Shown here one piece after another: positions 32,295 through 41,583 of a stretch of 64,000 nucleotides of DNA (its first letter is position 1; every line of letters starts with the position of its first letter). The position numbers and the translations under genes are program-made. Below the pieces are notes generated by a model. The model made no database searches, was not told the origin of the DNA, and worked only from the letters and a program-made list of their open reading frames with translations. The stretch is from DAOUEX01 sp034430235 (lineage in GTDB: Bacteria; Chloroflexota; Anaerolineae; UBA2200), in contig CAYZGO010000004.1 of NCBI GenBank assembly GCA_964478075.1, forward strand, positions 1 through 64,000, given 5' to 3'.

Positions 32295-34763
32295 ATGACT
32301 GACCTGTTCAAGCGAGTGAAACGCGCCATAAGCTCGCAACCAGACCTGACCTGGCTCGAATCTGATGCTGCGCAAATGGAACTGCCGCCAGAGCGACACG
32401 TTGTGGAGCACCCGCGGCGGCGCTACTACCTGCAAGTCAACGCGCCGCTTATCCTGGGCGCCATGATCGTGCTGGGGCTGTTCGCCGTGGTGCTCTTCGG
32501 CCCACTGATATCGCCGGAGAACCCGTATCTGGCCGGTCGGCGTGTCTCCATGATCATTGACGGCGAATACACGACGGCACCCTTTCCACCGATGGAAGGC
32601 CTGCCTATGGGTACGGACGCATGGGGACGCGACATCTTCAGCATGCTGCTCTACGGCACGCGCAACACACTGGTAGCCTGCCTGTTCATCGCCATGACGC
32701 GCATCCTGCTCGGCTCTGCGCTGGGCATGCTCGCCGGCTGGAACGAGGGCAACCTCCTGGACCGCGCAGTGATGGGCCTGGTTGAACTGACCACCGCATT
32801 GCCCACACTGTTGACAGGCATGATTCTGATCCTTGCCCTGGGTATTCAGGGCGGCATTACCATCTTTATCGTCGCCCTGTGCTTCGTCGGCTGGGCCGAG
32901 ATCGCGCAGTACATCCGCAGCGAGTTCATGGTCATACGCCGCAAGCCCTTTATCGAAGGGGCGCGCGTCATCGGCCTGGATGGGCTGGGTATTGCCATCC
33001 GCCACATCCTGCCCAACCTACTGCCCTCCCTGGTGATCATCGCTGTGCTGGAAATGGGCGCTGTGCTCATGATACTGGGCGAGTTGGGCTTTATCGGCGT
33101 GTTCATCGGGGGTGGGTCCTGGATACAGATAGGCGATACAACTGTAGCCAACATTCCGGACATCCCCGAGTGGGGCGCGATGATGGCCGGCGCGCGCCAA
33201 TTCGCACGAAGCAGGACCTGGATGGTCTTCTACCCTGCCCTGGCCTTCTTTCTGGCCGTGCTGGGCTTCAATCTGCTGGGCGAGGGACTGCGGCGCATTG
33301 TGCAGAAACGTGGTGTCAGTACCGCTTTCATTCTGAGCAAACGCATGGTACTGATTGTCGCCGCCATCACTCTGGCTACGGCCTACATCATCACACACGT
33401 TGGCCCAGCCCCCTCGTACGCAGGCCTGGCACAGCGCTTCGACGGTCAGGCAGCGTTGTCTCACTTGGTAGCGCTGACGACACCAGAGATGGAAGGGCGA
33501 CAGGCAGGCACGCCAGGTGGGGAGGCCGCCGCAGCATACGTGGCGGCGCGCTTCGCTGAGTACGGGCTTGAACCCATCAGTCCCGCGTTGGACTTTCGCT
33601 TGCCCATGACCACCCAGGTGGTGACGCCTACCGCGCAGCCAGAACTGGCGCTGCTGGATCAGGCAGGGGCAACTATGCGCTCCTTCACCTACCGCGCCGA
33701 TTTTGGCGTAGACATCAATGGACACGGCGGATGTGGCGAGGTCAACGCACCTCTGGCCCTACTTACCTTCCCTGGAGTCTCGTACGACTATCGTGAATTC
33801 AAGGGCCTGGATCTGCGCGGGCGCATCCCGCTCTACTTTGCTGACAACGCGCCGCCAGGGTTCGAAGTGGAGGCGCTCATCCGTGGTGCTGTGGGCCTCC
33901 TGGTGGTGGACGAAGACATCACCCCACGCCTGCAACTGGCTGACCCGGACAAGGACTACCTGCGCCCGCCAGTGCTGCCCATCTTCCGCATCAGTCCTGC
34001 CACGGCCAACGCGCTGCTCGCTCCCGATGGTCTAGGTGTGGAGCAAGTTTACCAGGACATGGCACAATCTGAGGGCCACGAGAGGCCCTGGGAGATGAGG
34101 GAACTGAGCTGCCACGCGCGCATGAGCCTGGCACTCTCGCCAGTGCACGAGGTAACGACACATAATGTGATGGCCCTCTTCGAAGGCGCTGATGCCGTGT
34201 TGAACAAGCAACTGGTGATTGTCGCCACGCACTATGACAGCGCGGGGCGCCAGCCTGATGGCACCGTGCTGGAGGGCGCAAACGACAGCGGCTCAGGCAT
34301 CGCCGTGATGCTGGAGATCGCCCGCCTGTGGGCAGTCCGCGGCTTCCAGCCACGCCGTACCATGATCTTTGCTGCCTGGGCTGGTGGGGAGTGGGAGCAC
34401 TCTGGAACTCACGAGTACCTGGTTGCGCAGGCACCCTACTCCATACTGGAAACGGTAGCTGTCGTCAATCTCAACGAACTGGGACGCGGCGGTGATCAAT
34501 TACTCGTCCGTGGCGATGCGAAACTGATTGACCTGCTGCTGCGCAGTGCGGAAAGCAACGGCGTCTCTGCCAGAGAGGGAAAGACCAGGTACCATCCCTA
34601 CCAGACCGCCTTCAAAGCGCCCACGGTGACAGTGGGCTGGAGTGGCAACTCTGTACCGCCCGCAGAGGACACTGCACGCAGTATCAGCGCCTCCAAGCTC
34701 GGCGAAGCCGGCCAGGCGATCAACCTGGCGCTAATTACTCTCAGCCGCGAGTATGCGTATTGA
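32295..34763 (+). CDS. DppC-like ABC permease fused to an M28 peptidase
   Basis: An 822-residue fusion. Residues 1-340 are a DppC/OppC permease: 'MGTDAWGRDIFSMLLYGTRN', helices, and the ATPase-coupling loop 'EGARVIGLDGLGIAIRHILP' (221-240). An additional hydrophobic helix (about 350-368) leads outside the cell. Residues 375-820 form a PA-containing M28 zinc aminopeptidase-like domain: His646, Asp664 ('GANDSGSG'), Glu699, Glu728 and His767 fit the metal sites. The catalytic Glu that normally precedes Glu699 is Gly698 ('AWAGGEWE'), so the domain may bind peptide without cleaving it, or act poorly. It is homologous to the domains of the 36356 gene. The frame is continuous with no stop at the junction, and no gap or repeat is there. 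Confidence 0.9.
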   Translation: MTDLFKRVKRAISSQPDLTWLESDAAQMELPPERHVVEHPRRRYYLQVNAPLILGAMIVLGLFAVVLFGPLISPENPYLAGRRVSMIIDGEYTTAPFPPMEGLPMGTDAWGRDIFSMLLYGTRNTLVACLFIAMTRILLGSALGMLAGWNEGNLLDRAVMGLVELTTALPTLLTGMILILALGIQGGITIFIVALCFVGWAEIAQYIRSEFMVIRRKPFIEGARVIGLDGLGIAIRHILPNLLPSLVIIAVLEMGAVLMILGELGFIGVFIGGGSWIQIGDTTVANIPDIPEWGAMMAGARQFARSRTWMVFYPALAFFLAVLGFNLLGEGLRRIVQKRGVSTAFILSKRMVLIVAAITLATAYIITHVGPAPSYAGLAQRFDGQAALSHLVALTTPEMEGRQAGTPGGEAAAAYVAARFAEYGLEPISPALDFRLPMTTQVVTPTAQPELALLDQAGATMRSFTYRADFGVDINGHGGCGEVNAPLALLTFPGVSYDYREFKGLDLRGRIPLYFADNAPPGFEVEALIRGAVGLLVVDEDITPRLQLADPDKDYLRPPVLPIFRISPATANALLAPDGLGVEQVYQDMAQSEGHERPWEMRELSCHARMSLALSPVHEVTTHNVMALFEGADAVLNKQLVIVATHYDSAGRQPDGTVLEGANDSGSGIAVMLEIARLWAVRGFQPRRTMIFAAWAGGEWEHSGTHEYLVAQAPYSILETVAVVNLNELGRGGDQLLVRGDAKLIDLLLRSAESNGVSAREGKTRYHPYQTAFKAPTVTVGWSGNSVPPAEDTARSISASKLGEAGQAINLALITLSREYAY

Positions 34764-35072
34764 ACGCTGGTTTCGGGAGTTTGCCACTGAGACACGGAGG
34801 CCAGGGAGAAAAGAAGGGAGGCTTTGAACCTTTGCGACCTTTAGTATTCAGCGGCAGTTGCCCCATTCCGCTACCCGCAGTGCCTTTGTCTTTACACCAC
34901 CTCTGGTCTTTACGCCAGAGGCGCCGTCTACGCCTTGGCGCGTACCTCTGGTCTTTACGCCAGAGGCGTAAACGGGAGACAAGGTAAACGGAAGGCGTAA
35001 ACGGCAACTCCGGGAGAACGCAGAGAAATGTGAACCGCCAACTGGAAACTGGTAACCGGTAACTGATAACCT
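34764..35072. repeat. hairpin repeat cluster between peptidase and TolB-like genes
   Basis: At 34898-34985 alternating arms of 'gtctttacgccagaggcg' and 'cgcctctggcgtaaag' type form several possible stems; this is the largest copy of the family seen at 4270, 6141 and 11228. Segments 34790-34850 carry a 'cactgagacacggaggcc' low-complexity repeat. No gene is supported here. Confidence 0.7.
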
Positions 35073-36233
35073 ATGAGCGAACGCACGCAACGAATACTGT
35101 GGATACTTGAGGGCATCATCGCCGTGTGCCTGGCCATTGCGACTATCTACCTGTACGCGCAAAGCAGGCAAGCAGGGCAAGGGTACCGCATAGCTTACAT
35201 GTCAGACCGAGACGGCACGTTCCAGATTTTCACCTGTAACATAGAAGGCATGAATACCAAGGAACTGTTGGAGGGCCAGGCACTCGGGATTCTCCCTGTC
35301 TGCGAACATGTCCGACCAGGCAGCGGTAGGGAGTCCCGCATTGCTTTCCTACGTCCTGAGGAGGAGCCAGGCGGCTCTGGTCGTGTAGGGGTTCCTGGAG
35401 GTCTCTACGTCGTCAGCAGCAAAGGCGGCGAAGCAACCAAGGTGAGTGGGTCCGTGCAACACATTCTGCTCGTGTTCCCTTCCTGGTCGCCAGACGGAAA
35501 GCAACTTGTCTTTGCTGGCGCGGAAGACCTGAATGGTGACGGAGAGTGCCTTGACGACGAGGCTGGCATCTACGTCTGCGATGTGGAGAATGCCGAGGCA
35601 GAGCGCGTCGCGAGCGCCAAGTTCGCAGGCTTCCGCCTCTCCTGGTCACCAATGGGTCCGCAGGTGATTGTCCCCGTGGAGCAACCAGACATACCCGTGC
35701 CTGTAGCCTGTGTGCTGAACGTGGAAAGCGGCAAGCTAACACCCATCCGGCAAGATGCCGCAACAATCACTGCTTGCTGGTCCCCGGATGGGCAGCACAT
35801 CGCCGCATACTCCATGGCCGACCACAGAATCCACATCCTGCAGAAGGATGGCAGCGAGGAGTACGCCATTGATGCGCCGACTGGCCACGTGGTCGACCTT
35901 CTTTGGGTGCCGGCACGCCCAGAGGGCAGCGGTGAGGATGGGGGGCGTTTCTTGGCGGTATGCGCACTCCAGCCCAACTTCACTGAGGGCCAACTGTGCG
36001 CCAGGTCTGCCCTGCCGGGCAGCGACGAGGCATGGAAGTACCTCACCGACGACCAGACCACGGTCATTCACATGGCTGCGTCGCCGGATGGCTGCTACTT
36101 AGCCTACACGCTTCGCAGTGGCGAAGGCAGCCTAGACCTTTATGTCTTGGAACTGGGCCAGGATGAGCCACGTCGTCTGACCTTCGATCCTGGTTTCGAG
36201 GGAGTGGCGACCTGGATACCGCCTGATTCGTGA
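35073..36233 (+). CDS. membrane-anchored TolB-like PD40 propeller protein
   Basis: A 386-residue protein with an N-terminal signal anchor (residues 9-28, 'LWILEGIIAVCLAIATIYLY') and an external propeller. PD40 blades are visible as 'IAYMSDRDGTFQIF', 'FPSWSPDGKQLVFAG', 'ACWSPDGQHIAAYS' and 'MAASPDGCYLAYTL'. It lies between two M28 peptidase genes, so it could sample extracellular peptides or hold the peptidases (inference from position only). The ATG at 35073 is preceded by no strong ribosome binding site. Confidence 0.85.
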   Translation: MSERTQRILWILEGIIAVCLAIATIYLYAQSRQAGQGYRIAYMSDRDGTFQIFTCNIEGMNTKELLEGQALGILPVCEHVRPGSGRESRIAFLRPEEEPGGSGRVGVPGGLYVVSSKGGEATKVSGSVQHILLVFPSWSPDGKQLVFAGAEDLNGDGECLDDEAGIYVCDVENAEAERVASAKFAGFRLSWSPMGPQVIVPVEQPDIPVPVACVLNVESGKLTPIRQDAATITACWSPDGQHIAAYSMADHRIHILQKDGSEEYAIDAPTGHVVDLLWVPARPEGSGEDGGRFLAVCALQPNFTEGQLCARSALPGSDEAWKYLTDDQTTVIHMAASPDGCYLAYTLRSGEGSLDLYVLELGQDEPRRLTFDPGFEGVATWIPPDS

Positions 36234-36244
36234 TGGCCACTGTA

Positions 36245-36345
36245 GCGCCTATCTTGTCACCCTGAGCGTGGCGAAGGGTCTCGTCCAGTGCAGGAGAGGA
36301 GATTCCTCGCTGCGCTCGGAATGACAAAAGTCGTTTCTCAAGGAT
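36245..36345. repeat. intergenic 'cctgagcg-cgaagggtc' repeat
   Basis: The words 'caccctgagcgtggcgaagg' and 'gctgcgctcggaatgacaa' frame a 95-base inverted element. Very similar sequences are spread through many bacterial draft genomes; in this window it occupies the gap before the M28 gene. Confidence 0.6.
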
Positions 36346-36355
36346 AGAGAATTCC

Positions 36356-39300
36356 ATGACTAACAAAGCAAGAGACCCATCAGCCCGCTCCACGAGTAGG
36401 TTGGCCAGCCCCAGGTGGCTGCTCGCAGCCGCCATCGCGCTGGCTGTATGGGCAGTGGCCCTCGGCCTATGGTGGTCTCAGTTGCATAGAGCACCCACCG
36501 TGGCCCCTCTCACCCCTGCGGTGGGACCAACTTCCGTCGCCGTCTCCAAAGCAGATGTGACACTCACCCCCACTCCTGAGGCCACGCCGGTCACCGTGCC
36601 CGTCGTGCGTAGCGCCGGGGAACTGGTGCGCAAGGAGCACTGGGCTGCGCTGGCCCGCTCCTTTGACGAAAACCGTGCTCTGGCCGACATCGCTGAACTG
36701 ACCAGCGCCAAGTATGCAGGCCGCGCCGTGGGCTCGCCGGGCGGCTGGCTCGCCGCCGAATGGATTGCAGCGCGCTTTGCCGAGTATGGCTTGCAGCCTG
36801 CTGGAGACAATGGTACCTACTTCCAAGAGTTCCCCGTCCCCTACGCTGAACTCACAGCCATGCCCAGTTTTCAGCTTGTGGACGAGGCTGGTCAGACACT
36901 ACAGGAATACCGCTTCCGTCATGACTACACCATCTGGTTAGGCGGCTACGCGGACGGAGGCCAGGCAGAAGGGCCAGTGCTGTGGGTCAGTGACGGAGCA
37001 CATAACGACTATGACGGACTGAATGCCGAAGGCGCAATTGTCCTCTGTCGCTTCACATCCCGGCACGACGTCCTCCGCCAGGCTCTGGAGCACGGGGCCA
37101 AGGCCGTGCTGCTGGCGAGGCTGGAGCCGGTTAACTTTATGATGCGCAGCCAGGCGCGCGAGGACGCCCTCCTGCCCCAGGGCGTCCCCGCATTGCTCGT
37201 CAGCTCTCAGATAGTGGCAGACCTGCTGGCAAGCAGCGACATGACGCTGGATGACCTGACCATCCAGTACAAGTCGCGTCCGCTGAACGCTCGCGTGCGC
37301 CTCGATGTACCCCTGCAATATCAGGAGCAGGCCACGGGTCGCAACGTGCTGGGCGTCCTGCCAGGCTCTGCCTCGGATGGGGCGGATCAAGTCGTCATCA
37401 TCGGCGGCCATTACGATCACCTGGGCGCAGACCCTGATGGCACGGCCTGGGTTGGGGCCAATGACAATGCCTCCGGTGTCTCCACCGTTCTGGAGATAGC
37501 ACGGCAGTGGCAGGAGCAGGGTTATGTACCCAAGCGCACGGTTCTGTTTGCCGCATGGGACGGCGAAGAGATCGGGCTCTTTGGCTCTCGCTATTATGTC
37601 GAGCATCCGCGGTATCCGTTGCGCGACACTGTGGGCATGCTGCAGTTGGATATGGTGGGCGCAGGCATATCCGAGCTCTGCATTGACGCTGGCGGCCTGG
37701 TGGCGAACCAATCCATGGCCTCTGCTGGGCAGTTGGGCATACCTGTGCAAGCGCAATCACTGGGCCGCAGCGACCACGCTCCCTTCATTGGAGCAGGCGT
37801 GCCTGCCACGCTCTACATCTGGTGGGATGGCGTAACGCCAGGCGTGATCTACCACGTTCCTGAAGATGACGTGAACAACATCGAGCCAGCCAAGCTCAAG
37901 GCGGCGGGCGAGTTGGCAGACTTGCTCGTTCTCAACCTGAGTTGGGAGCAGGAGGAACTGGAGGATCTGGCCGCGCAACGCGAACAGGCCATTGCTGCAA
38001 GGGATGTAGCCACCATGTTGCGCACAGTTGACCCGCACGACAAGAGCCTGCTGCGGCAGGAAGAAGCCTGGCTCAATGCCGTCACCGCTCGGCAGCCCGC
38101 CGAGTTCACAGTCACTGTGGGCTCAGCGATCGCTGCTGCTGACATCGCCACCGCCACAACGACCATCCGCTACCGCTGGCAATCCGAGGACACCCAGGCC
38201 GTGGCCAGCTTCCCGGCGAGGTGGGTACGCCGTGACCTCGACTGGTACTATGGCGGCCCCGCCTGGGACGAAGTGACGGCCCAGCACATCCGCGTGCAGC
38301 ACCTGCAGGAACCTGATCTGGCCTGGACTCTGGCCGAGGCTGCAGATACGTTGTACGAATTCCTGACTGATGAGGCCGGCCTCGACATGCCGGACACAGT
38401 AACAGTGCGGTTGTACGACAGTGACCCCCTGCTTCATGCGCTACACAGCCCACCGCCGGGCTACGACGAGGCGCACGGCTGGCGGCTAGACGAAAGCATC
38501 GTGCTCAGCCAGGCTGCTGATTTCACCACTACTCTACTGGAGTTCACTCTGCAATGCACGGGTTGGCCAACACAAACGGCCAGTTGGTTGGCGCAGGGCG
38601 TGAGCGACTACTGGCGCGGCAGCGATTCCGAGCTTGCCAGGGAAATCGAGACTCAATACCTGCCACTGCTCCTACAGGCCGACGCGGACAATGCGCTGTG
38701 GTCGGTTGAAGAGATGCCCAACCGCTGGGAAGTTGACCGAAAGGACCTTGAACTGTGGTCAGCACAGGCCTGGGCCATGACACACAGCCTACTACAGGCC
38801 GATGGTTGGGCAGCATTGCGACAACCATCCACGGTAGATGTCGCAGCCTGGCGCACAGCCCTGCTCGATCCCTGGCACTCGGCTGCGCAGGGCATCAACG
38901 ACACGTTGGAAGAGCGCAGCAAGGCAGTCCTTGCTGGCGACAAAGCGGCCTTTCTGACTACTGTGGACGTGGCCGATCAGGGACTCTACCAGGAAGAAAG
39001 CCATTGGTTTGACAACCTGCAGAGTCATCCGGCAGACGGCTTCGCCTACAAGAGCCACTTGCTCTCTCTCGACGGCGACTATGCCACGGTGCAACTGAAC
39101 GTGAATTACCGCCTGGCAAAGCCTGGCTCAATCTGGAAGAGGATTGACTACCAGGCACGCTTTGTGCAGCGCGATGGTCGCTGCCTCTACGCAGACGTGG
39201 ACTTTGCAGAAGAACGCAGCAAACACTTCCTGCTCAAATACATAACTGAGAAACAGGGCGAGCAGGCACACGAACTGCTGGCGCACGCCGAGCGTGCCTA

Positions 39301-41230
39301 CGCCCAGGTGACGAGCGACCTGGGCTTTCGCTCTTCCCCACCCATTGAGATCAAGCTCTATGACCAGCGCGACTTGTTCTGCGCCTCCATCTTCCTGTCC
39401 ATGAGTCCCACACGCGGATGGACAGAGTCAGGCGAGTCCATCAAGCTAAACACTGTGGGCTGGGACGAGGCAAGCCTTGCCGACGCAGGTCGCGTCATTG
39501 CCCACCAACTGACACATCAGGCACTGTTTGCCAAAGGCGTACAGCATGGTGGCGTACGCGAGGGCACAGCTCACTACGAGGCTGGCGTCTACGACGCGCA
39601 GTGGCTGGCTATGCAGATGCGCAAATGGCAACAGAAGGCGTACGACCTAGTACGCAGCAAGCGCCCCATCAATCTCGCGACGCTGACCGATTGGCGTGAG
39701 TGGCAGGAGAGCGACCCCGAACTACTGTCGGCCATAGGCTGGGACACAGTCAATTACTTCAGGCAACGCTACGGCCGTGAGACTTTCTTGCAGTGGCTGA
39801 ATTTGCTGGGTACGGACATCCCCTTTGAGGAGGCCTTCGCAAAGGCTACGGGCATGGCCTTCGCTGACTTTGACGCTGACTGGCGGGAATCTGTGCTGCG
39901 TGGGCACATTGACCCGCAATACATTGAGATGGCACTCGCCTTTGACGCAGAACGCGCCCTGGAGCACGTACAGACACTCGCACAGCCAGCGTGGGCAGGG
40001 CGCGAAGCAGGGACAGCCGGTAACGAAGCGGCCGCGCAGTACATCGCTGAGAGCTTCGCTGAGTACGGTCTGCAGCCCGCTGGCGACAACGGTACATACT
40101 TCCAGCACTTTGCCATGTCCCAGACAGCGCTGATCACCACGCCCGTGCTGGCGCTGTTTGGAGCGGACGGTAGCCTAGTGCAAAGCCTGCGCTACGACGT
40201 GGACTTTCGCGAGCTGATCGGCGGATGCGCTGGGGATGGACGCGCCGAGAGCGCCGTTATCTACGTCAAGGACTCGCGACTGGACGACCTGCAGCTTGGT
40301 GGCCGCGTGCTGCTGACCCACGCCGGTTCGGATCCCTGGCAGGATGCGCAGAACGCCGCACAACGCGGAGCCGGCGCACTCCTGCTGACCACCAACAAAT
40401 GGCCCTCCGACATGGCCGTCAAGACACACGACCTGCGACCGCTGGGCGCGCAGACCATCCCTGTCTTTGAGCTGACCGGGGAGGCCTCTGATGCTCTGTT
40501 CGAGCTCGCCGGATACACACCCTGGCAGCTGGCGAAGGCGCCGCCCGCGCTTCCGCTGCCCGTGTCCGCCCTGGTCGATGTCCAACTGGCCATGACGCCC
40601 ACTGTGCTCACAGCGAACGTGCTAGGTGTCTTGACCGGCAGCGACCCTGATCTGGCGAATGAGGTGGTCATCGTTGGAGCTCACCTCGATCACGTAGGCA
40701 GCCTGCCCGATGGCACAATCTATCCCGGTGCCAACAACGACGCCAGCGGTGTGGCTGTGCTGCTGGAAATCGCGCGGCTTTGGCACGAGAAAGGCTATCG
40801 GCCACGCCGCACGGTGCTCTTTGCCGCCTGGAACGCCACAGAGATGGGTCTGCTGGGTTCGAATCACTATGTCACACATCCGGTCTACCCCTTGGAGAAA
40901 ACTCTGGCCATGATCCAACTTGACATGGTGGGTCAGGGACGCGGCTTCTACATTGACATCTCCGCCGACGAGAGGCAGGAGGCACGTATCCTGGCGCACC
41001 TGGACAACGCTGCCAGGCAAGTGGAGGGGCGGGTGACGTTTGTCAAGTACGAAGGGGACAGCGACCACGATTCCTTCCACAGGCAAGGCGTGCCCGCAGC
41101 AAGGCTGGCCTGGCAGGAGGCCGAGTACCTGCACGTACCCGAGGACACCGCAGACACCATTGCCGTGGGCAAGCTGCATGCCACCGGCCGCGTAACCGCC
41201 CTGGCACTGATGACCATGGCTGATGAATAA
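36356..41230 (+). CDS. membrane-anchored tandem M28 peptidase with degenerate gluzincin centre
   Basis: A 1624-residue extracellular protein with a signal anchor (21-40) and Thr-Pro linker. M28 domain 1 (100-530, with PA insertion) is complete: His352, Asp370, Glu404-Glu405, Asp432 and His474 in 'GGHYDHLG', 'GANDNASG', 'AWDGEEIGLFG', 'LDMVG', 'SDHAPF'. The centre (560-1190) looks like two copies of a peptidase-MA gluzincin. The second has 'HQLTH' (1050-1054), with Gln in place of the catalytic Glu, plus 'EGTAHYEAG'. The first has lost HExxH. M28 domain 2 (1195-1624) keeps His1443, Glu1496, Asp1523 and His1571 but has Thr1495 for the catalytic Glu and Asn at the usual bridging Asp ('GANNDASG'). 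Only domain 1 should cleave. The domains resemble each other and that of the fusion gene at 32295. Confidence 0.88.
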   Translation: MTNKARDPSARSTSRLASPRWLLAAAIALAVWAVALGLWWSQLHRAPTVAPLTPAVGPTSVAVSKADVTLTPTPEATPVTVPVVRSAGELVRKEHWAALARSFDENRALADIAELTSAKYAGRAVGSPGGWLAAEWIAARFAEYGLQPAGDNGTYFQEFPVPYAELTAMPSFQLVDEAGQTLQEYRFRHDYTIWLGGYADGGQAEGPVLWVSDGAHNDYDGLNAEGAIVLCRFTSRHDVLRQALEHGAKAVLLARLEPVNFMMRSQAREDALLPQGVPALLVSSQIVADLLASSDMTLDDLTIQYKSRPLNARVRLDVPLQYQEQATGRNVLGVLPGSASDGADQVVIIGGHYDHLGADPDGTAWVGANDNASGVSTVLEIARQWQEQGYVPKRTVLFAAWDGEEIGLFGSRYYVEHPRYPLRDTVGMLQLDMVGAGISELCIDAGGLVANQSMASAGQLGIPVQAQSLGRSDHAPFIGAGVPATLYIWWDGVTPGVIYHVPEDDVNNIEPAKLKAAGELADLLVLNLSWEQEELEDLAAQREQAIAARDVATMLRTVDPHDKSLLRQEEAWLNAVTARQPAEFTVTVGSAIAAADIATATTTIRYRWQSEDTQAVASFPARWVRRDLDWYYGGPAWDEVTAQHIRVQHLQEPDLAWTLAEAADTLYEFLTDEAGLDMPDTVTVRLYDSDPLLHALHSPPPGYDEAHGWRLDESIVLSQAADFTTTLLEFTLQCTGWPTQTASWLAQGVSDYWRGSDSELAREIETQYLPLLLQADADNALWSVEEMPNRWEVDRKDLELWSAQAWAMTHSLLQADGWAALRQPSTVDVAAWRTALLDPWHSAAQGINDTLEERSKAVLAGDKAAFLTTVDVADQGLYQEESHWFDNLQSHPADGFAYKSHLLSLDGDYATVQLNVNYRLAKPGSIWKRIDYQARFVQRDGRCLYADVDFAEERSKHFLLKYITEKQGEQAHELLAHAERAYAQVTSDLGFRSSPPIEIKLYDQRDLFCASIFLSMSPTRGWTESGESIKLNTVGWDEASLADAGRVIAHQLTHQALFAKGVQHGGVREGTAHYEAGVYDAQWLAMQMRKWQQKAYDLVRSKRPINLATLTDWREWQESDPELLSAIGWDTVNYFRQRYGRETFLQWLNLLGTDIPFEEAFAKATGMAFADFDADWRESVLRGHIDPQYIEMALAFDAERALEHVQTLAQPAWAGREAGTAGNEAAAQYIAESFAEYGLQPAGDNGTYFQHFAMSQTALITTPVLALFGADGSLVQSLRYDVDFRELIGGCAGDGRAESAVIYVKDSRLDDLQLGGRVLLTHAGSDPWQDAQNAAQRGAGALLLTTNKWPSDMAVKTHDLRPLGAQTIPVFELTGEASDALFELAGYTPWQLAKAPPALPLPVSALVDVQLAMTPTVLTANVLGVLTGSDPDLANEVVIVGAHLDHVGSLPDGTIYPGANNDASGVAVLLEIARLWHEKGYRPRRTVLFAAWNATEMGLLGSNHYVTHPVYPLEKTLAMIQLDMVGQGRGFYIDISADERQEARILAHLDNAARQVEGRVTFVKYEGDSDHDSFHRQGVPAARLAWQEAEYLHVPEDTADTIAVGKLHATGRVTALALMTMADE

Positions 41231-41302
41231 TCAACGGCTCTGGGCAAGCTTCACAGACCTCAGGATGACCCCAAGCACCATTCTCATCCTATGTTTGATC
41301 AG

Positions 41303-41400
41303 ACCCTCCTGTAGGTTACCACCAACGCTGTCCGCTTTCTCCTAATCTGTCGAGTGTCACGGAAGCGCATGCAGCACGTCATCAGAACCTACAGGAGGGT
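41303..41400. repeat. 98-base element with perfect 15-base inverted ends
   Basis: ACCCTCCTGTAGGTT (41303-41317) is matched exactly by AACCTACAGGAGGGT (41386-41400). The 68 bases between are not coding. The element at 62372-62453 has the same ends with paired base changes. It resembles a miniature transposable element or a structured RNA element. Confidence 0.8.
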
Positions 41401-41453
41401 TCGCCCCGAGAACTTGCCCCCAACATGACCGAGACCACAGCCGCTATGTACAC

Positions 41454-41482
41454 TTGACCGTCTTGCCTCAAGATGGTAGAAT
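41454..41482 (+). promoter_or_regulatory. sigma-70 type promoter for the papain-like protease
   Basis: TTGACC (41454-41459) and TAGAAT (41477-41482) are spaced by 17 bases, about 100 bases before the ATG at 41584. Confidence 0.65.
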
Positions 41483-41583
41483 GGTTCAGTAACTATATTG
41501 AGACATGCGGTACTGTTCAGCACAATGCCCTGGCGCTGAGAGCCGCCTCTCAGCACCTGCCACGCGTGAAAGGAGTGGTCCTC

